Below, in pieces: positions 49,510 through 61,499 of a stretch of DNA of 64,000 nt. Origin of the DNA: Sambucus nigra. Its lineage: Eukaryota; Streptophyta; Magnoliopsida; Dipsacales; Adoxaceae. Every line of letters begins with the position of its first letter. Within the stretch, counting starts at the first letter, position 1. The notes under the pieces were generated by a model that saw only the letters and a program-made list of their open reading frames with translations, was not told the DNA's origin and searched no databases. Where the stretch lies: NCBI GenBank assembly GCA_949130495.1, contig OX422222.1, positions 106,133,709 to 106,197,708 on the forward strand, read 5' to 3'. A program made the translations under genes and the position numbers.

Positions 49510-50480
49510 AGGATAGTCACCCAGGGATACTGGTGGACGACCTTAGGGAAGGATGCTACGGCATACATTAAGAAGTGTGATAAATTTCAGAGGTTCTCCA
49601 CCATCCCTCATCAGCCCCATCAACCTGTTACCTCCATCACGTCCCCATGGCCATTCACAGTATGGGGAATCGATTTGGTAGGACCCTTGCCTAGGGCTAT
49701 TAATAACTATCGATACTTGATCGTAGCAATTGACTATTTCTCAAAATGGGTGGAAGCGAAGCCGATGGTCACGATCACCGAGCAAAAGACATTCCAGTTC
49801 ATCTGGAAAAACATTATATACAGATATGGTTTCCCGCAACACCCTCATCTCAGATAACGAGACTCAATTCAATAATGTAGCCCTAGAAAAATACTACGAA
49901 AGAGCGGGGGTCAAACAGTTCTTCTCTACCCCAGGACGACCTCGGGCTAATGGGAAAACTGAAGTTACAAACAGAACAATCCTAGACGAGAATAAAAAAA
50001 ACTCGAGGAGGCAAAAGGAAGATGGGTTGAGGAGGTATACGCTGTATTGTGGGCCTATAGGACGACATCAAAGACTCCTATCGGGGAAACCCCATTCATG
50101 TTGGCGTATGGATCAGAAACCGTCATTCCCACTGAAATTAGGTTTCCTACTCATAAAGTCCAAATGTATATCCCCCCAGAGAAATATGGAAGAAAGGAGA
50201 CTTGATCTAGACTTGATCGAGCAGAGAAGAGAAGGCGCTGTGATAAGACAAGCAACCTATCAACAGAGGACTGCTAGGTTTTATAATCAAAGGGTAAGGC
50301 AAAGGCCAATCGCTGTGGGGGACCTAGTCCTAAAAAATCCATGGCATAAACCTAACAAGCTCCACCCAAATTGGCATGGCCCATATAGGGTAATTGATGA
50401 AGTTGTCCCTGGAACCTATAGACTAGAGAACCTTGAAAGGGAACCCTTTTCGAACCCTGGAATGCAGATCATTCGAATAA
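49510..50480 (+). pseudogene. Integrase core and C-terminus of element 3
   Basis: Resumes with VTQGYWWTTLGKDATAYIKK. The zinc-binding CxxC has changed to CDKF, losing the last Cys. The core keeps WGIDLVGP (Asp, near 49670), then a frameshift near 49840, LISDNETQF (Asp) and GRPRANGKTEVTNR (Glu, near 49965). A further frame change near 49990 follows. The C-terminal part (ATYQQRTARFYNQRVRQRPI, then GTYRLENLEREPFSNPG) ends near 50480. It is not functional. Confidence 0.88.
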
Positions 50481-50629
50481 ATACTATCAATAATGTAACG
50501 TCCTATCGGACCACCGTTGTAATGAATGTGTTACTCCAATAGAACACTTGGGAATGTTAATGAGAATATTATATTGGCCCTTCATCTGATGTTTGTCAAT
50601 TAATAGAACGTTGGGAGAATTCTCGCTAA

Positions 50630-51235
50630 ACCACCCTCAGCTATAATGAGGGTGAATGGTGGGGACGACCTCCCATTCACTCTCAAGAAAGACTAAGGAG
50701 GACTTAAAATTAAAAAAACATCATTAATTTGGTGACTATCAACCCTCGGCTATGACGAGGGTGAATGGTTGGGACGACCCCCCATTCACTCTCATGAAAG
50801 ACGTGGGGGGGACTTAAAATTAAAAAAACATAATGTTTGGTGACTATCAACCCTCGGCTATGATGAGGGTGAATGGTGGGGACGACCCCCATTCACTCTC
50901 AAGAAAGACGAGGGGGACTTAAAATTCAAAAACATCATTAATTTGGTGACTATCAACCCTCGGCTATGATGAGGGTGAATGGTGGGGACGACCCCCCATT
51001 CACCCTCAAGAAAGACGAGGGAGGACTTAAAATTAAAAAAACACCATTAATTTGGTGGATATCAACCCTCAGCTATGATGAGGGTGCATGGTAGGGACGA
51101 CCCTCCATTCACTCTCAATAAAGACGAGGGAAGACTTGAAAGTGAAAAACACCATTAATTTAGTGAATATCAACCCTAGGTTATGATGAGGGTGAATGGT
51201 AGGGACGACCCTCCACTCACTCTCACCCTAGCCGA
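50630..51235. repeat. Hairpin minisatellite after pol of element 3, about 105 bp unit
   Basis: About five and a half units. Each contains AACATCATTAATTTGGTGA (shared with element 2). Next comes ACCCTC-N9-GAGGGT, and then GTGAATGG-TGGGG-ACGA-CCCCC-CCATTCAC, a long inverted repeat. AAGAAAGACGAGGGGGACTT closes the unit. The inverted arms are the best conserved parts. Confidence 0.93.
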
Positions 51236-51599
51236 GGTACATCAGCACAAACCATAAAAAGGGGAAACATAGAAGATAGAAGAGGAGAACACTTCCATTA
51301 TAAATATTAAAAGTTACAGTATACATCCAAAAGTAAAATGAAAAATAAAAGCTTTAAAAGCAGAGGGTATAGGCCACAGAAGGCCACCCTAATGTGCAAC
51401 ATTAGAATGCAGAGCATCAACATCAACAGGAAGAGTCCCTTCGGTGACCACAACAGGAGGCCGATCCTCAGACGTGTCGGTGCTTTCGACATGAACTTAA
51501 GACTCAACCTGAGCTAGAGCCTCAGATATCAAGGGGTCGTCCAGCTCCACTGCTTCAAGGGAGGGGCGAATAGATGACACTGTGTCAGAAAATTTTAAG

Positions 51600-54265
51600 A
51601 CGACTCACCGACAGGCCGTCTTGATTCCCCTCTCCAAGTACTCAAGACTGAAGCCTTGGAACTCGTCAGAGAGTTTGTAAGCCTCCACAGCATCAGCCTC
51701 AACCCTTCGCATATCATCAGATAGTTCATTTTTGAACTGGACCCTCTGGTTGGTTAAGGCCTCATCCTTTGCTTTTATGAGGTCGTCCTTCAATTTGAGG
51801 TCGACCTCATGCTGCTTCACAAGATTGTCTAGAACCCTTTCATGCTCGGTCCTCACACTCCCTAGCTCAGCCCTGGAAGTCTGCAACCCAGTCTTCAAAT
51901 CGACCTCATGTTGAATAGCTCTCTCGTCCTCATGAAATGTTTTTTGGTTCGCATCCATCCACTTAGTGGCAGATGTGAAGGCGCAGATAGACTGTCAAAA
52001 ATAAAGGGAAAGGTCATAGTAAAATGGCTGAGGGAACAGTTATAAGATATTGATGAATCGAACTTAAAAGGGGTAAGGAAATACCTGAGCCAGAGTATAA
52101 AGCCCGTAGTCATAGACCTTAGTAGGGGTCATTTTTGCTAAAAATTCATAGTCGGCGGCCGATGGTGCCGAGAACATGGAGGCCTTGGCAGCTCTCAGAT
52201 TAGAAATCAAGGAAGAAGGGTTGGCCCTTAAGAAGGTTAGATTAGATGACTCGTAGGCGCCCATTTATGATGAAGAACTGGTCCTCTTTGTTTGCATCTG
52301 AGGTTCCTTTACCCTTGATCTCGTACGCGATTCATGCCGAGAGCCAGCAGGGACTTCTGACTCCTTATGTTTATGAGTATCAACGGTCGGCTCTACTTGG
52401 GTCAGCCCCACGGACTTTGTCTTTTTGAGGGGTAACTGAGTCTCCTTGCCTTTCTTCTTGCTTAGGCCTGACATCAAGATGGGGTCAATCATTTCCCAAA
52501 GATGATCATATATATTGGGTTGACGACCTAAAAAAATGAGATGACATCAGAAACAAGTAAAAGTAATGAGGAAACACAAGGAAAGAAATGAAACAAAAAA
52601 GCAACTCACATAATTCTGTCAATGGGTCAACCCTCAGACCATCTTCTTTAAGGAAACGAGGGGTCATTAAATCTCCAAACTTGGTAAGTCCACCCTCTTT
52701 CCCTTATTCACTCAGATATTCAACTATATCCCTTTCATCAAAGCTAAGTCCAGGGTCTGACCTTGCCTTCATAGAGGGATTAGACCATTCCCTCGAATCC
52801 CTCGGACTGTCTCTTAAAATCTCAACCTCGGCGGGGAACTCCCAGTCCCCAAAGACGAAGAAGAACCTCTTCTTCCAATCATAGTTGGAAGTTTGTGCTA
52901 TATAAAGAAGTTTTTATCGGATTTCCTAGCCCCTAGATGGAAATATCCAGGTTGCTTAGACGAGGAGGTTATGTTGTAGCATGCCAGGAACAAGTCAGCC
53001 GAGGGTTCGTCACTAAAATTATTTTTCCAGAGGGAGATATAGACGAGGTTGGTCCTCCAGGAGTTGGGAAGAAGTTGGAAAGGAGTAACCCCGAGGGTAG
53101 AAAGTATATCAACTATGCCAGGGTAAAGAGGGAACCTAATGCCGACCCTTAGCATCTGCTCATAGATAATAACCTCTCCCTCTTCCCCTTGGAAGACCCT
53201 CTCATCTTTATTCGGGACCCTCATACTTACATTGGGCTGTATGCCTAAAAGGTGCCTCCATAGTAAGGGTCATGACCCTTAACAGACGAGACGTAACCTG
53301 CGACCCCTGAGGTGTCAACTTGATCATTATCAGAATTTTCACTATTGTCCTCAGCTATCTCATCCCCAAACCTCTCAGCCTCGTCGTCTATGGGAGGGCT
53401 ATCCAAAAATGCATCCGGTAAAGCAATAGGGGATAGGGCTTTCATAGGGACAGCCTCAGAAGGAACTGTCCCCTTGGCCTGTTGGTTTGGGCTAAGCGTT
53501 GATGCCTCACTTATCCCAGAAGTCCCAGCACCGGTGGGTGATGATGCTCTTTCGTCCATTCCTCCCTCTTTCCTATGAGACTCGGTCAGACGAGGTGAAG
53601 ACCTAAAGAACTCAGAGGGTAAAACAGTGGCTAATGGAATTAGGAAAATGGTTCGTACCCAAACAGGGTCGGCCCTTCGTCTACACTCATTCTCTTCCTC
53701 TATTCGCCTAATCTCTATAAAGAACCTCTCTCTTAACACTGGAAACCCCTCAGCTAAATCATAACGACGTTTGAGCATTAAAAGGGTGACTCTAAACTTA
53801 AGGAATTTACCCAAACTACCTACAAACAAGTTTATAGTTTGACCAAGTTGACTTTTGGATTAAACCTAAAGAAAGGAAAGGTTTTCGTGATCGAACACCT
53901 AAGAACAAGAAGAACGTCGAAGAACCATCGAAAAACATAAGAAGCACCGTGAATAGACGCTAAACCACCATGAAAAGGTGAAGGAGGAACTCAGGAAGGC
54001 TTATCGCCCAAGTTATAACCCTAAAACCACCAAAAAAGGGTGGAAACACGCCGAAAAGAAGGGCAGACCAGCCAGAGAGATTTTTTATAAAAAGTATTTG
54101 GGAAATCAAAAGAAAACTTCAAGAAAGGGAGCAAAAATGAAGTAATTGGTGAAGAAGTTACCTGAAACAGAAGGCTGAAGTCGGAGGAGAACTGGAAGCT
54201 TTCAATGCAGAAATGGAGGTTTGAGTTGCTAAGAAGCTAGATAGAGAGAGCGTACACGCGAAGAA
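51600..54265 (-). pseudogene. Antisense spliced gene of element 3 (PF04195-like plus coiled coil)
   Basis: Antisense to gag-pol, between the hairpin array and the 3' LTR. A leader (about 54265-54162) ends TTTCAG before an intron at 53820-54161. Exon 2 (53819-52610) starts near LKFRVTLLMLKRRYDLAEGF and has an acidic Ser-rich stretch. It then holds the PF04195-like domain: DERVFQGEEGEVIIYEQMLR near 53200 and LLPNSWRTNLVYISLW. A phase-matching intron (52528-52609) precedes a Lys-rich segment. Another intron (51992-52084) precedes a coiled coil (HEVDLKTGLQTSRAELGSVR and on). A stop at 53248 interrupts exon 2. Three intron positions match those of element 2, which supports a real spliced gene. The cellular role is unknown. 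Confidence 0.78.
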
Positions 54266-54290
54266 GAAAAGAAATGATTATTCGAAAAAA

Positions 54291-54300
54291 TATTTATATA
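54291..54300 (-). promoter_or_regulatory. TATA box of the antisense gene in element 3
   Basis: On the minus strand AAGTATATAAATATTTT, about 130 bp upstream of the leader splice donor at 54161. Element 2 has only a weaker GGTTTAAAACC at 28556-28563 in the matching place. Confidence 0.6.
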
Positions 54301-54532
54301 CTTTGTTATTAGTGGGCCCATTAACCAAAGTATTGCACAACCCACGAGGAGAAGCATCATTAGGGCATAAATACCTAAGCATAGCATGCAGCCGTCACAT
54401 CTGGGAAACACAAATGATGACTTCCATCTGATAAGACATCAATCAACTTGAAAAATGTCACTCGTCAACTTGACCACCTATTTGGCATTTAAAGGCAACA
54501 TTACACCTCATCCATCTCAACAACATCGATAA

Positions 54533-54551
54533 CCAAGGGCTAGGGGGTGAT
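54533..54551 (+). other. Polypurine tract of element 3
   Basis: AAGGGCTAGGGGGTGAT lies directly before the 3' LTR start and matches element 2 at 28771-28790. Confidence 0.78.
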
Positions 54552-55401
54552 TGATATACCAAAATACACCCTCGACTAGGTCGAGTGTATCCTCGTCCTG
54601 GAAGAGGGTTCAACTCTACAATACCGGGGGTCTCATTATGGACCGAATGACCCTATAATAGGTCAACCCCACATCATAGGCCGGATGACCCTATAGCATA
54701 TCTACCCTCATCATATGCCGAACGACCATGAGACCGGATGAGGCTAACTATGATCACGATCGGATGACCCTATGAGGGGATGACAGTACGAGGCCTACAT
54801 TCAGCAGGAGACCCAGTGCCAGCATGAACCTTAGCCTCAGGAAGACATTATAAGCCGAGGGTGACATTACCATAGCGCGTGATTTGGGAGACGCGTGGTG
54901 CAGTGCGTGTGGAACTCCTATAGCACGTGGACCATACCGTTATAACAATATTATCCCCTCATGTGAAGGAATATTATGTCATCATTAACCATAAGTGGCA
55001 CAACGAGGTGTTAACATGGGATTGGCTAGATTGTCATTCACATGCACAATGCATGCTTTGGGGGTACACTATTCCCCCCAATCCCTATATATACTTTTCA
55101 TCTTCAACCTTGAAAATGATCGAGAATTAAAACCCTAGCTAGAACCCTGCTTGTACACACAGTGGAGAGAGATGGAGCTTATGAGCATTGTATCCAAGGC
55201 CATTAGCGCCCATATTTAGTGGATCACACACTCACAGTGGATGTAGGCCTGATTGGCTGAACCACTATACATCATTGTCTTCATTCCTCTTATACTCATC
55301 CCCTTCTATATACTTATACACATATATAACTCCATTGCTTCCATTGCTACTGTTTGAGCTCTCCACCTCTTATCTGGTGGTGCTGGATCTTAGCATCATC
55401 A
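54552..55401 (+). repeat. 3' LTR of element 3 (complete)
   Basis: 850 bp, TGATATACC to CATCATCA, followed by the target duplication ATAAC. The last 425 bp pair with the 5' LTR at 41939-42361 with moderate divergence. A CCTATATATACTTTTC stretch near 55085 is the likely TATA box. The first half has GATGACCCTATA-type short repeats (54640-54790). Confidence 0.92.
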
Positions 55402-56862
55402 ATAACAATAAACCACTACTCATATAAACCAGTAGTGCATATAAACTGTGTGGGTGTGAATGGTTATCATCTTAGGCCTGTATAAATGCTCCCAGTGAAC
55501 TACACATACTGATGCTTGCACAAATGTAAGAGTATATGCATATGAACACTCAACTAGCACCCTAATATAAACATCACCTCCTAATATTACACCGCGTGTC
55601 ACTACACGTCCTAAAGAACCCCATATATCAAAATTTCTACCGCACTTCCCTCTGTTCGGTGTGGACTTTTGATCACCCTTATCCTAATATACCTCCCAAC
55701 AATCCACGGCCTAAAATAAAGTACGATCATAGCCACAATGCACGATAGGTTTCTCCCTCGTTTTTCTACCATAATGGCTTAACATCCCATAATAAATTGT
55801 TTAATAGACTAAAGGGTAGTGGCATGAAACATGAGATAAAAGAAAAGAAAATACCCCCAAACCACACCCATCTAGTAGTTGGTTAGTCTAAAGGCTGTCT
55901 ACACATCCTCCAATAACAATAACCATATCAATATTACAATATAACATCTTTATCAAGATTACATTTTCAAAAATAACTTATTATTACATTCTACCCAATT
56001 TCTATAACATAAAATATGTGTAAAATCATCTAATTACAATTTTTGTCAACTACTAGGCATGAAAACAACACCACTTAATCCAGCACGCAATAAGAATGAT
56101 ATAGATGCAAGTAATACATATAATAATTCAACGCATATGATGAATACAAGGGTCAATGCATGTAGAACATGAAATAGACCACGAGAGGATGAACACCAAC
56201 CTTAGGTTAATAAAAATTCACAAAGCCATAACAATGTGAAATTATGAAATCTTTCATCTTCAAATTATGACCTTGAATCTTTAATCTCCTCAAAATTATG
56301 ATCAACTCTCTGGCTTGAATCAATCCTAAATTACAATTACAAGTCCTTCAAATTTAAGGTTGAAAGATTTATTATAATACATGTTTAGGGTTTAGTAAGT
56401 GATGAAGTCTAAATATGTTTATAGGTAATATGATGAGGGAAAGGGTGTAAAAACAAGTAAAACACAGTTTAAAACTCATGTAAATAGGATCCACTAATGA
56501 CCAGGTCATGAGCCTGGATGACTGCGGTTGCGCCTGTGTTCCATCATAGTCGCGGGCCCTAGGCTGCAGTTATATATAGGTAAAACGACTGTCAGGGGTA
56601 CACAACTTTCCCAAGTCTCCATCTATTACTTCACTTGATGATAAAACTCCAACTCCTTATACAAAGTAATTTTGCACGTGGTTCACTTCCTTCCAAACTC
56701 TAGTGTCTCTCCAAGTCTAACCAAATGACCAGCATACCCTTGTCCTTCTATCTTTATTCCATATTTGGATATAATCATAAAAAATCCAATAAATTCTAAT
56801 AAAATCTCATAAATTTACAATAAATCCTTTTGTAATAGGTACCGAAAATATGGAGTATTACA
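55402..56862 (-). mobile_element. Tekay/Del-like 3' LTR (copy B, right part)
   Basis: Continues copy B across element 3. On the minus strand the LTR would start TGTAATACTCCATATTTTCG at 56862, just after a GGGACGAAATTCG stretch like the pol end of Tekay/Del elements. It resembles copies A and C over its low-coordinate part. It holds no coding frame. Confidence 0.55.
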
Positions 56863-57003
56863 ATCTTTCGTTACAAAACGAATTTCGTCCCTGAAATCCA
56901 CTAAAACTTATTCTTACTAAACCGAACAAAAATAGTCAAATGTCCCATATAGGACCACATAATGAACCAATAACCCCAAGTCCGAGAACTCGTGCAACAT
57001 AGA

Positions 57004-57015
57004 GCTTTGATACCA
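57004..57015 (-). other. Primer-binding site for initiator tRNA-Met
   Basis: On the minus strand TGGTATCAAAGC, one base from the TGGTATCAGAGC that pairs with initiator Met tRNA in Del/Tekay and many other plant elements. It lies next to the LTR end at 57019. Confidence 0.7.
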
Positions 57016-57018
57016 CTT

Positions 57019-57650
57019 TATAATGCCCCGAGAGGTGCTACTAAAATAAAGTAAAATGCATCAAATTTAAAAGCTTTTTAAAACCATTGAACAATGCACA
57101 ACAGCTATATAAACATCTAGGGTCAGTTAAAATGAATAACTAGAACTCTTTTATTCTCATAAATCTTAAAAATATCTTTTGCAGATGTTTTTACAATAAA
57201 AAGGTACAATAGTTTAAAAATTAAGTACAAATCCTTACATTCGTGCATGAAATCCAATTTTGAAATAAGCCATATAAACAACAATAAATCGCTACTCATA
57301 TAAATTAGTAATGCATATAAACAGTGGGGGTGTGAGGAGGAAACTCAGTAACCTCATATAAATCCTTCCTGTGAGCTATATGTACTCGTGCATGTAGATA
57401 TATAAGCGTGTATGCATATGAACACTTAACTATAATTCCAAAATAAACATCACCTCCAAGGATCTCATCATGTGTTACTACACATCCTAAATACCCCATA
57501 TGTCAAAATCCGTTCCACACTTACCTTACTATTATGTAGAATCTCAATTAATTATCCTCCCAACTCTCTTTGGCCCAAAACAAGTACGATCATAATCACA
57601 AAGTAGGATATGGTACTCACCTCATCATCCTACCATAGTCAATTAACAAC
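57019..57650 (-). mobile_element. Tekay/Del-like 5' LTR (copy C), 3' part
   Basis: On the minus strand it ends CGGGGCATTATA next to the primer-binding site. Recognisable similarity to copy B continues to about 57650. With copy B it brackets only about 140 bp of interior (56863-57003), so the element has lost its coding region. Its high-coordinate start was not found. Confidence 0.55.
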
Positions 57651-58640
57651 CCATGTCAAATGAAGCACTAGTACTACATTATTGTATATTCATATACTTA
57701 GCATATTATTGTTGTACAAATTCAATTTTTAATGTTCTATTTTAGATACTTTAGTAGGTAATGAAACACTAGTATTACATGCTCTAGTAGTGATAAGATA
57801 AACCCTAGGCATCCCTTGAACAATATTTGTGATATTGTGTGCTAAGATACATTAATAGTTGGTGAAAATGGCATTTGATAAAAATAAAATATTGTCCATA
57901 ATATGCACATTACTTCACCACATAACATTTGAATATTACTACATATGATATTACCCTAGGGAGCCTAGCATTAGGATTCAGGTACATCTATTATAGGTCT
58001 TTAGCGATAACTTCCACTCTTCTTGGCATCATACCCTCAACATATATATTGTGTCATTTTCTCGATGAACATAATTCATATATCTAGAGTATATCGATTT
58101 CGCTCTCCCATATATGATTCCCATGAGGTATATAGGGAGGCTCAATTCAAGTACATTCGGGTATATAAAAATGGAACTGGTGCACGTACTTCTAGCTATA
58201 TTATGAGGGGTCATGGCCAAAGAAGGGATCCTTTACCATCATGGTAAGCCTTGCATAAATATAGGTTCTCCTTATTGTTTATATTCATATAAAAAAGTAA
58301 TTTTATGTCATTTTGATTGAAGATCGTCTAAACCATCGAATGCTACACCATCGGCGCAACAACATCGACGTGACATAAAGATCAATCACACAATTTTGTA
58401 ATACATATGGGAAAAATAGAAATATAAAAATGAAATGTAGTTTGGTGAATTTTTAAAAGATTTTTTAAATATTTTAAAGGGATGTTTATAAGTTTTTAGT
58501 GTCCAGTATTTTTAACGACATTCCTTTAGCAACACATAAAAACTTCCTTAATAAATTGTTCAACATACAAGAGTACTCTTAAAATCCTTAAAAAAAAAAG
58601 TTTTCAACCTGTGTGCCCCACTAGCTGCCAAGCTACAAAT
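57651..58640. other. AT-rich, no gene recognised
   Basis: May include the diverged first half of LTR copy C. An open frame at 58023-58247 has no recognisable family. Confidence 0.5.
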
Positions 58641-58659
58641 TTTATGCAGTTATACCATT

Positions 58660-60365
58660 TTTTTTGCCAAATTATTATGTGTGAAACATCTAAAGAGGCA
58701 TGGGAGATAATCCAAATTACCCACAAAGGTACTAATACCATACAGGTCTCAGAGCTCTAAAATCTCACCACTCGTTTCGATATGTTTTCGATGCAATAAA
58801 ATGAGACTTTCAATGGGTTATATGCTAAACTGTCTGATTTTGTGAACTCTGGTTTTCATTTAGGAGAGAAAATACCGGATGATAAGGTAGTGCGTAAAAT
58901 TTTAAGGTCTTTACCTCCTAGGTTTTTAACACAGGTCGCATCCTTAAACATTTTAGGTAATGTTGATAGGATAAAGGTTCAGGACCTCATAGGTTCGCTC
59001 CAAACTGGTGAGTTAGAACATTATAGACCACCCAAAAACGAGAAAGAAATAACTCTTAAGGCCCATAAGGTGGAAACAATCGATTTCCATGGCAAATGTG
59101 GAAGCGAGAGAGAAGATTTTCCCCCTATTGTTAACAAAGTTAGCAAATTTCTCAAGAATAAACCTATTTTTTCTAAATTCAAAATTTTTAAGAAATATAA
59201 TATGTTAACGTTGAAAAATCTTCGGGGAGCCAAGATAAAAAGGTTATGGATTCAGGTAGGTGTTATGAGTGTGGAGGTGTAGGTCATAGGTCACACAAGT
59301 GTCCCATGAAACTAATATGTGAGTGTAAGAAAATGTCATTAAATGCCATCCTTAGTGATACTGAGTCAGAATTCTATCACAATGAGTGGCCAAGTGACCA
59401 CAACTTTGCTGCCTTTACCGCCACTTTGGACATGGATGAAGCTAGTCCAGAATCCTACCTTATTGAAGATAAGGTTGAGGAAGTTGGAGAGTAATCCCAA
59501 TCCTTGTGCTCTCATAATTAGAAAACCTTATAAACAAATGAAGAGAATGAGTATTACATCAAAAAGTTTTACTCCGAGCTTTATAAGATGGATTTTCAAT
59601 TGGATAAGGTGAACCTTAAAGTAGGCTCCGATCTTAAGATGTGTAAAAAGGATATTCCTGTCCTTAAGGAGAAATAAACACTTTTGAGAAATTTTTAGAC
59701 CCATGAGGCTAATCTTATTTAGAATCTTAAAGAAGTGGATAAATCTATGGATCTTTTACATGAGAAGATCGCTAGCATAAAGCGAGAATTATTTGAGATG
59801 TCTCAGACTCGATCATTGCTTAAAGAAGAAAATGGTAGGATAAGGAAAGTCCTAGAGGTGTCGTTCAAACTTGTCGTTATATTTGAGAATAAATTTGTAA
59901 ATCTCGAGATGAAACTTTTTGCACTATCCAAATCCTCAAATGAAAATATCTTCCTTCGTTATGACAAAACTTCAGAGCCTAACTCAAAAGTCGAGGTTAA
60001 CACTGCCAAAGATCACAAGTTGACACACACTCGTGCCCCGCCTAGAGATGTTCCAAAAATGTTGAAGGTGATCTTCCCTCAAACATATATTTAAACTTAT
60101 TATAAAATGAAGAGTCATCTTAAGTATTATTGTTTTCGGTTAGAGGAAGATATACATAAGTCTCCTAATCCTCTTTTTGGAATGATTGAAAATCTACACG
60201 AACGTATAGAATACCTTGTTATGACTTTCCAACAACTCATGCGTGAGTTAATTAAGTCTTCTCCTCCATAAGAGGATAGTATTACGAGAAGGACTGGGAA
60301 TAGGATAATGTGAAATAAAGACGAGGTAGCTCGTTCTGGTCCTAGCACAACTTGAGTCATTTATC
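58660..60365 (+). pseudogene. Ty1/copia gag, SIRE-like, degenerate
   Basis: The UBN2-type gag region starts in pieces at about 58678 (CETSKEAWEIIQITHKGT). It continues as NGLYAKLSDFVNSGFHLGEK and VVRKILRSLPPRFLTQVASL (to about 59000). The zinc knuckle CYECGGVGHRSHKC (CX2CX4HX4C, near 59260-59300) is complete, after a frameshift near 59230. An acidic segment follows, then a long coiled coil near 59735-59900 (LLHEKIASIKRELFEMSQTR), as in the extended gag of SIRE/Maximus elements. Stops are frequent, and no protease, integrase or RT follows, so this is a gag-only remnant. Confidence 0.8.
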
Positions 60366-61462
60366 TTTGTACTTATGCTTTAAATTTATTACACCACATT
60401 AATATCCTATCTAGATATGTACTATGTGTATTGTATTCTTGTGCCATTTAGTTTTTTGGTTTGTTTTGATTTTTTAAATGAAAATAAAAAAAAGATTTTT
60501 GTTATATTTTGTGTCATTTAAAGAAGAAACCTAAAATATTTTTTTTCTTCAAAAAAAATTATGAAAATAAAAAATATTTTCATTTTTTTATTTTTACGTA
60601 TAGGTGATGTTTTATAATAATAAAAAACTTAGGAACACATTATCCTATCTTATATCCTATTCCTAATTAGAAACATAAGAAGGTAGATCGTGTTTTTCTT
60701 AACCTTTTTGGAGGTCACCAACAATAACTCATGTAACATATATTGTAGTCATTTCCATACCACACACATACATGAGTAGATCTACATTGCGTAGTTTTGC
60801 ATTCAATCGGGTCAAATATTTATTTTTTTCAGATTTTTTGAAATTGTACACGTAAGAACCATTACAAATGAGGATTAATGTACAAAATAATGAGCGTGCA
60901 CTGGGAAGGTCTTCCCAAAGTGTGGTGAAAACTCCATTTAGCAAAACACTTATTTATGTGCTCATGAAAGAAAAGGAAAAATAAAATATCAATGTTAAAG
61001 CACACTCTCATAAAATAAAATAAAAAATTCAAAAAGATCACTTTCTGAGGGAGATATAAGTTTAATACCAATGGTTGTGGAATTATTTTATCTAGAATAT
61101 TTTTATATAGGCTTATTCACCTTCTTAAACTTTCGCATTTTAACTTTTGGTCTTAATTGATGTGAACTCTTTATGAACTTAACCTTTTAAAATATTCTTG
61201 ATCTTTCCACGTGTTTAACTATGAGTTGAATCTTAGGTTTTTATGAATCATGGGTGGAGTAATCTATTTTTTCATATTTTGAGATCATTCCGTTTCCCAT
61301 TAGATAGCTCATGTGGGATTATCATTTTCAAAATTAAACTCAAATTAGTGAATCACTCGTGTTTATGTCATTTTTATATATATATATAAACTTAAAATTG
61401 ATTTTTTTTTGCTAAAATGAATATGTAGTTATATTCGACGCTATATCATAAATGTTCTCTCT

Positions 61463-61499
<37 letters not shown>

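Larger units (their letters stand above)
41939..55401 (+). mobile_element. Tat-lineage LTR retrotransposon, element 3, degenerate
   Basis: 13463 bp, with the target duplication ATAAC at 41934-41938 and 55402-55406. It is a close relative of element 2 with the same order: LTR, primer-binding site, gag, protease, RT, RNase H, second RNase H, integrase, hairpin array, antisense PF04195-like gene on the minus strand, polypurine tract, LTR. The 5' LTR has lost its first ~425 bp. A 1998 bp solo LTR interrupts the integrase. It sits inside copy B of a Tekay/Del-like LTR. Confidence 0.93.
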
